Below are positions 33,012-33,753 of a DNA stretch of 33,753 nt, piece after piece. The DNA is from an uncultured Caulobacteraceae bacterium (lineage in GTDB: Bacteria; Pseudomonadota; Alphaproteobacteria; Caulobacterales; Caulobacteraceae): assembly GCA_903872075.1 (NCBI GenBank), contig CAIQJF010000061.1, positions 1-33,753 of the forward strand, written 5' to 3'. The notes under the pieces are model-generated. The model was given only the letters and a program-made list of their open reading frames with translations, made no database searches and had not been told where the DNA came from. The first letter of the stretch is position 1. Every line of letters starts with the position of its first letter. Both the position numbers and the translations under genes were made by a program.

Positions 33012-33026
33012 CTAAAAAGTGGTTAA
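33012..33026 (-). promoter_or_regulatory. CtrA-like binding site upstream of PEP-CTERM gene
   Basis: On the minus strand the sequence reads TTAACCACTTTTTAG, which is TTAA, seven bases, then TTAG. The consensus for the cell-cycle regulator CtrA is TTAA-N7-TTAA, so seven of eight bases agree. It lies about 72 bases before the ATG at 32940. A single degenerate match is weak evidence by itself. Confidence 0.3.
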
Positions 33027-33092
33027 CACGGTCACGATCATGGCGCAATCCGGCCCTCATTGAGGGTGGAAAATATCACCCTCGCAACGCCC

Positions 33093-33753
<661 letters not shown>

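Overview
The window is high-GC, densely packed DNA from an alphaproteobacterium, most likely Caulobacterales (Phenylobacterium/Caulobacter-like; genus not decidable from sequence alone). The pointers are two secreted proteins with PEPxxWA-type PEP-CTERM tails, two large TonB-dependent receptors, a promoter matching the Caulobacter housekeeping pattern (TTGACGC-N13-GCTA), a carboxynorspermidine-type polyamine route, and a CtrA-like box. I see no rRNA, tRNA, CRISPR array, insertion sequence or phage module. It reads as a chromosomal segment with some accessory content. No stretch over 300 bases lacks a gene or gene remnant.

Layout. 0-0.2 kb: start of a leftward small helical protein behind a promoter with a palindrome between -35 and -10. 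0.3-1.7 kb: calpain-like cysteine protease with an in-frame stop just after its catalytic Asn. 1.8-4.4 kb: a TrxC-type thioredoxin facing a leftward set of a 26-residue membrane peptide, a DUF2188 protein and a two-domain ArsA ATPase. 4.6-8.8 kb: exported serine beta-lactamase-family hydrolase, then a TonB-dependent receptor with its own promoter and a strong terminator. 8.9-11.3 kb: carboxynorspermidine dehydrogenase and decarboxylase, a two-gene polyamine operon. 11.3-15.7 kb, leftward: DUF1244 protein, a divergent pyruvate-kinase-like protein, and a multi-TM double-PAS FixL-type histidine kinase whose first membrane segments are in another frame. 15.9-20.3 kb: exported M28 peptidase, a frameshifted PEP-CTERM gene, a DHA2 drug-efflux transporter and a small membrane protein.

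20.3-30.4 kb looks like a catabolic neighbourhood: old-yellow-enzyme-type flavin oxidoreductase, TonB-dependent receptor, an SDR without the usual Tyr/Lys pair, an FAD monooxygenase in operon with an epoxide hydrolase, a DUF4260 membrane protein, and a FATP/very-long-chain-type acyl-CoA synthetase. The inferred logic is uptake across the outer membrane, oxidation and ring or double-bond chemistry, then CoA activation. The substrate is not readable from sequence. 30.4-33.75 kb: a Tat-type exported aspartyl protease with two retropepsin repeats, a GNAT acetyltransferase, a second PEP-CTERM protein, and the 3' part of thiC.

Three genes (calpain, histidine kinase, first PEP-CTERM) each carry one apparent single-nucleotide lesion, and in all three the protein reads on sensibly beyond it. 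This is either recent gene decay or residual sequencing error and should be settled first. I did not find a convincing entirely new multi-gene system. The best candidates for something undescribed are the coupled DUF2188-ArsA unit with its miniprotein, the duplicated retropepsin, and the leaderless operator-promoter at the left edge.
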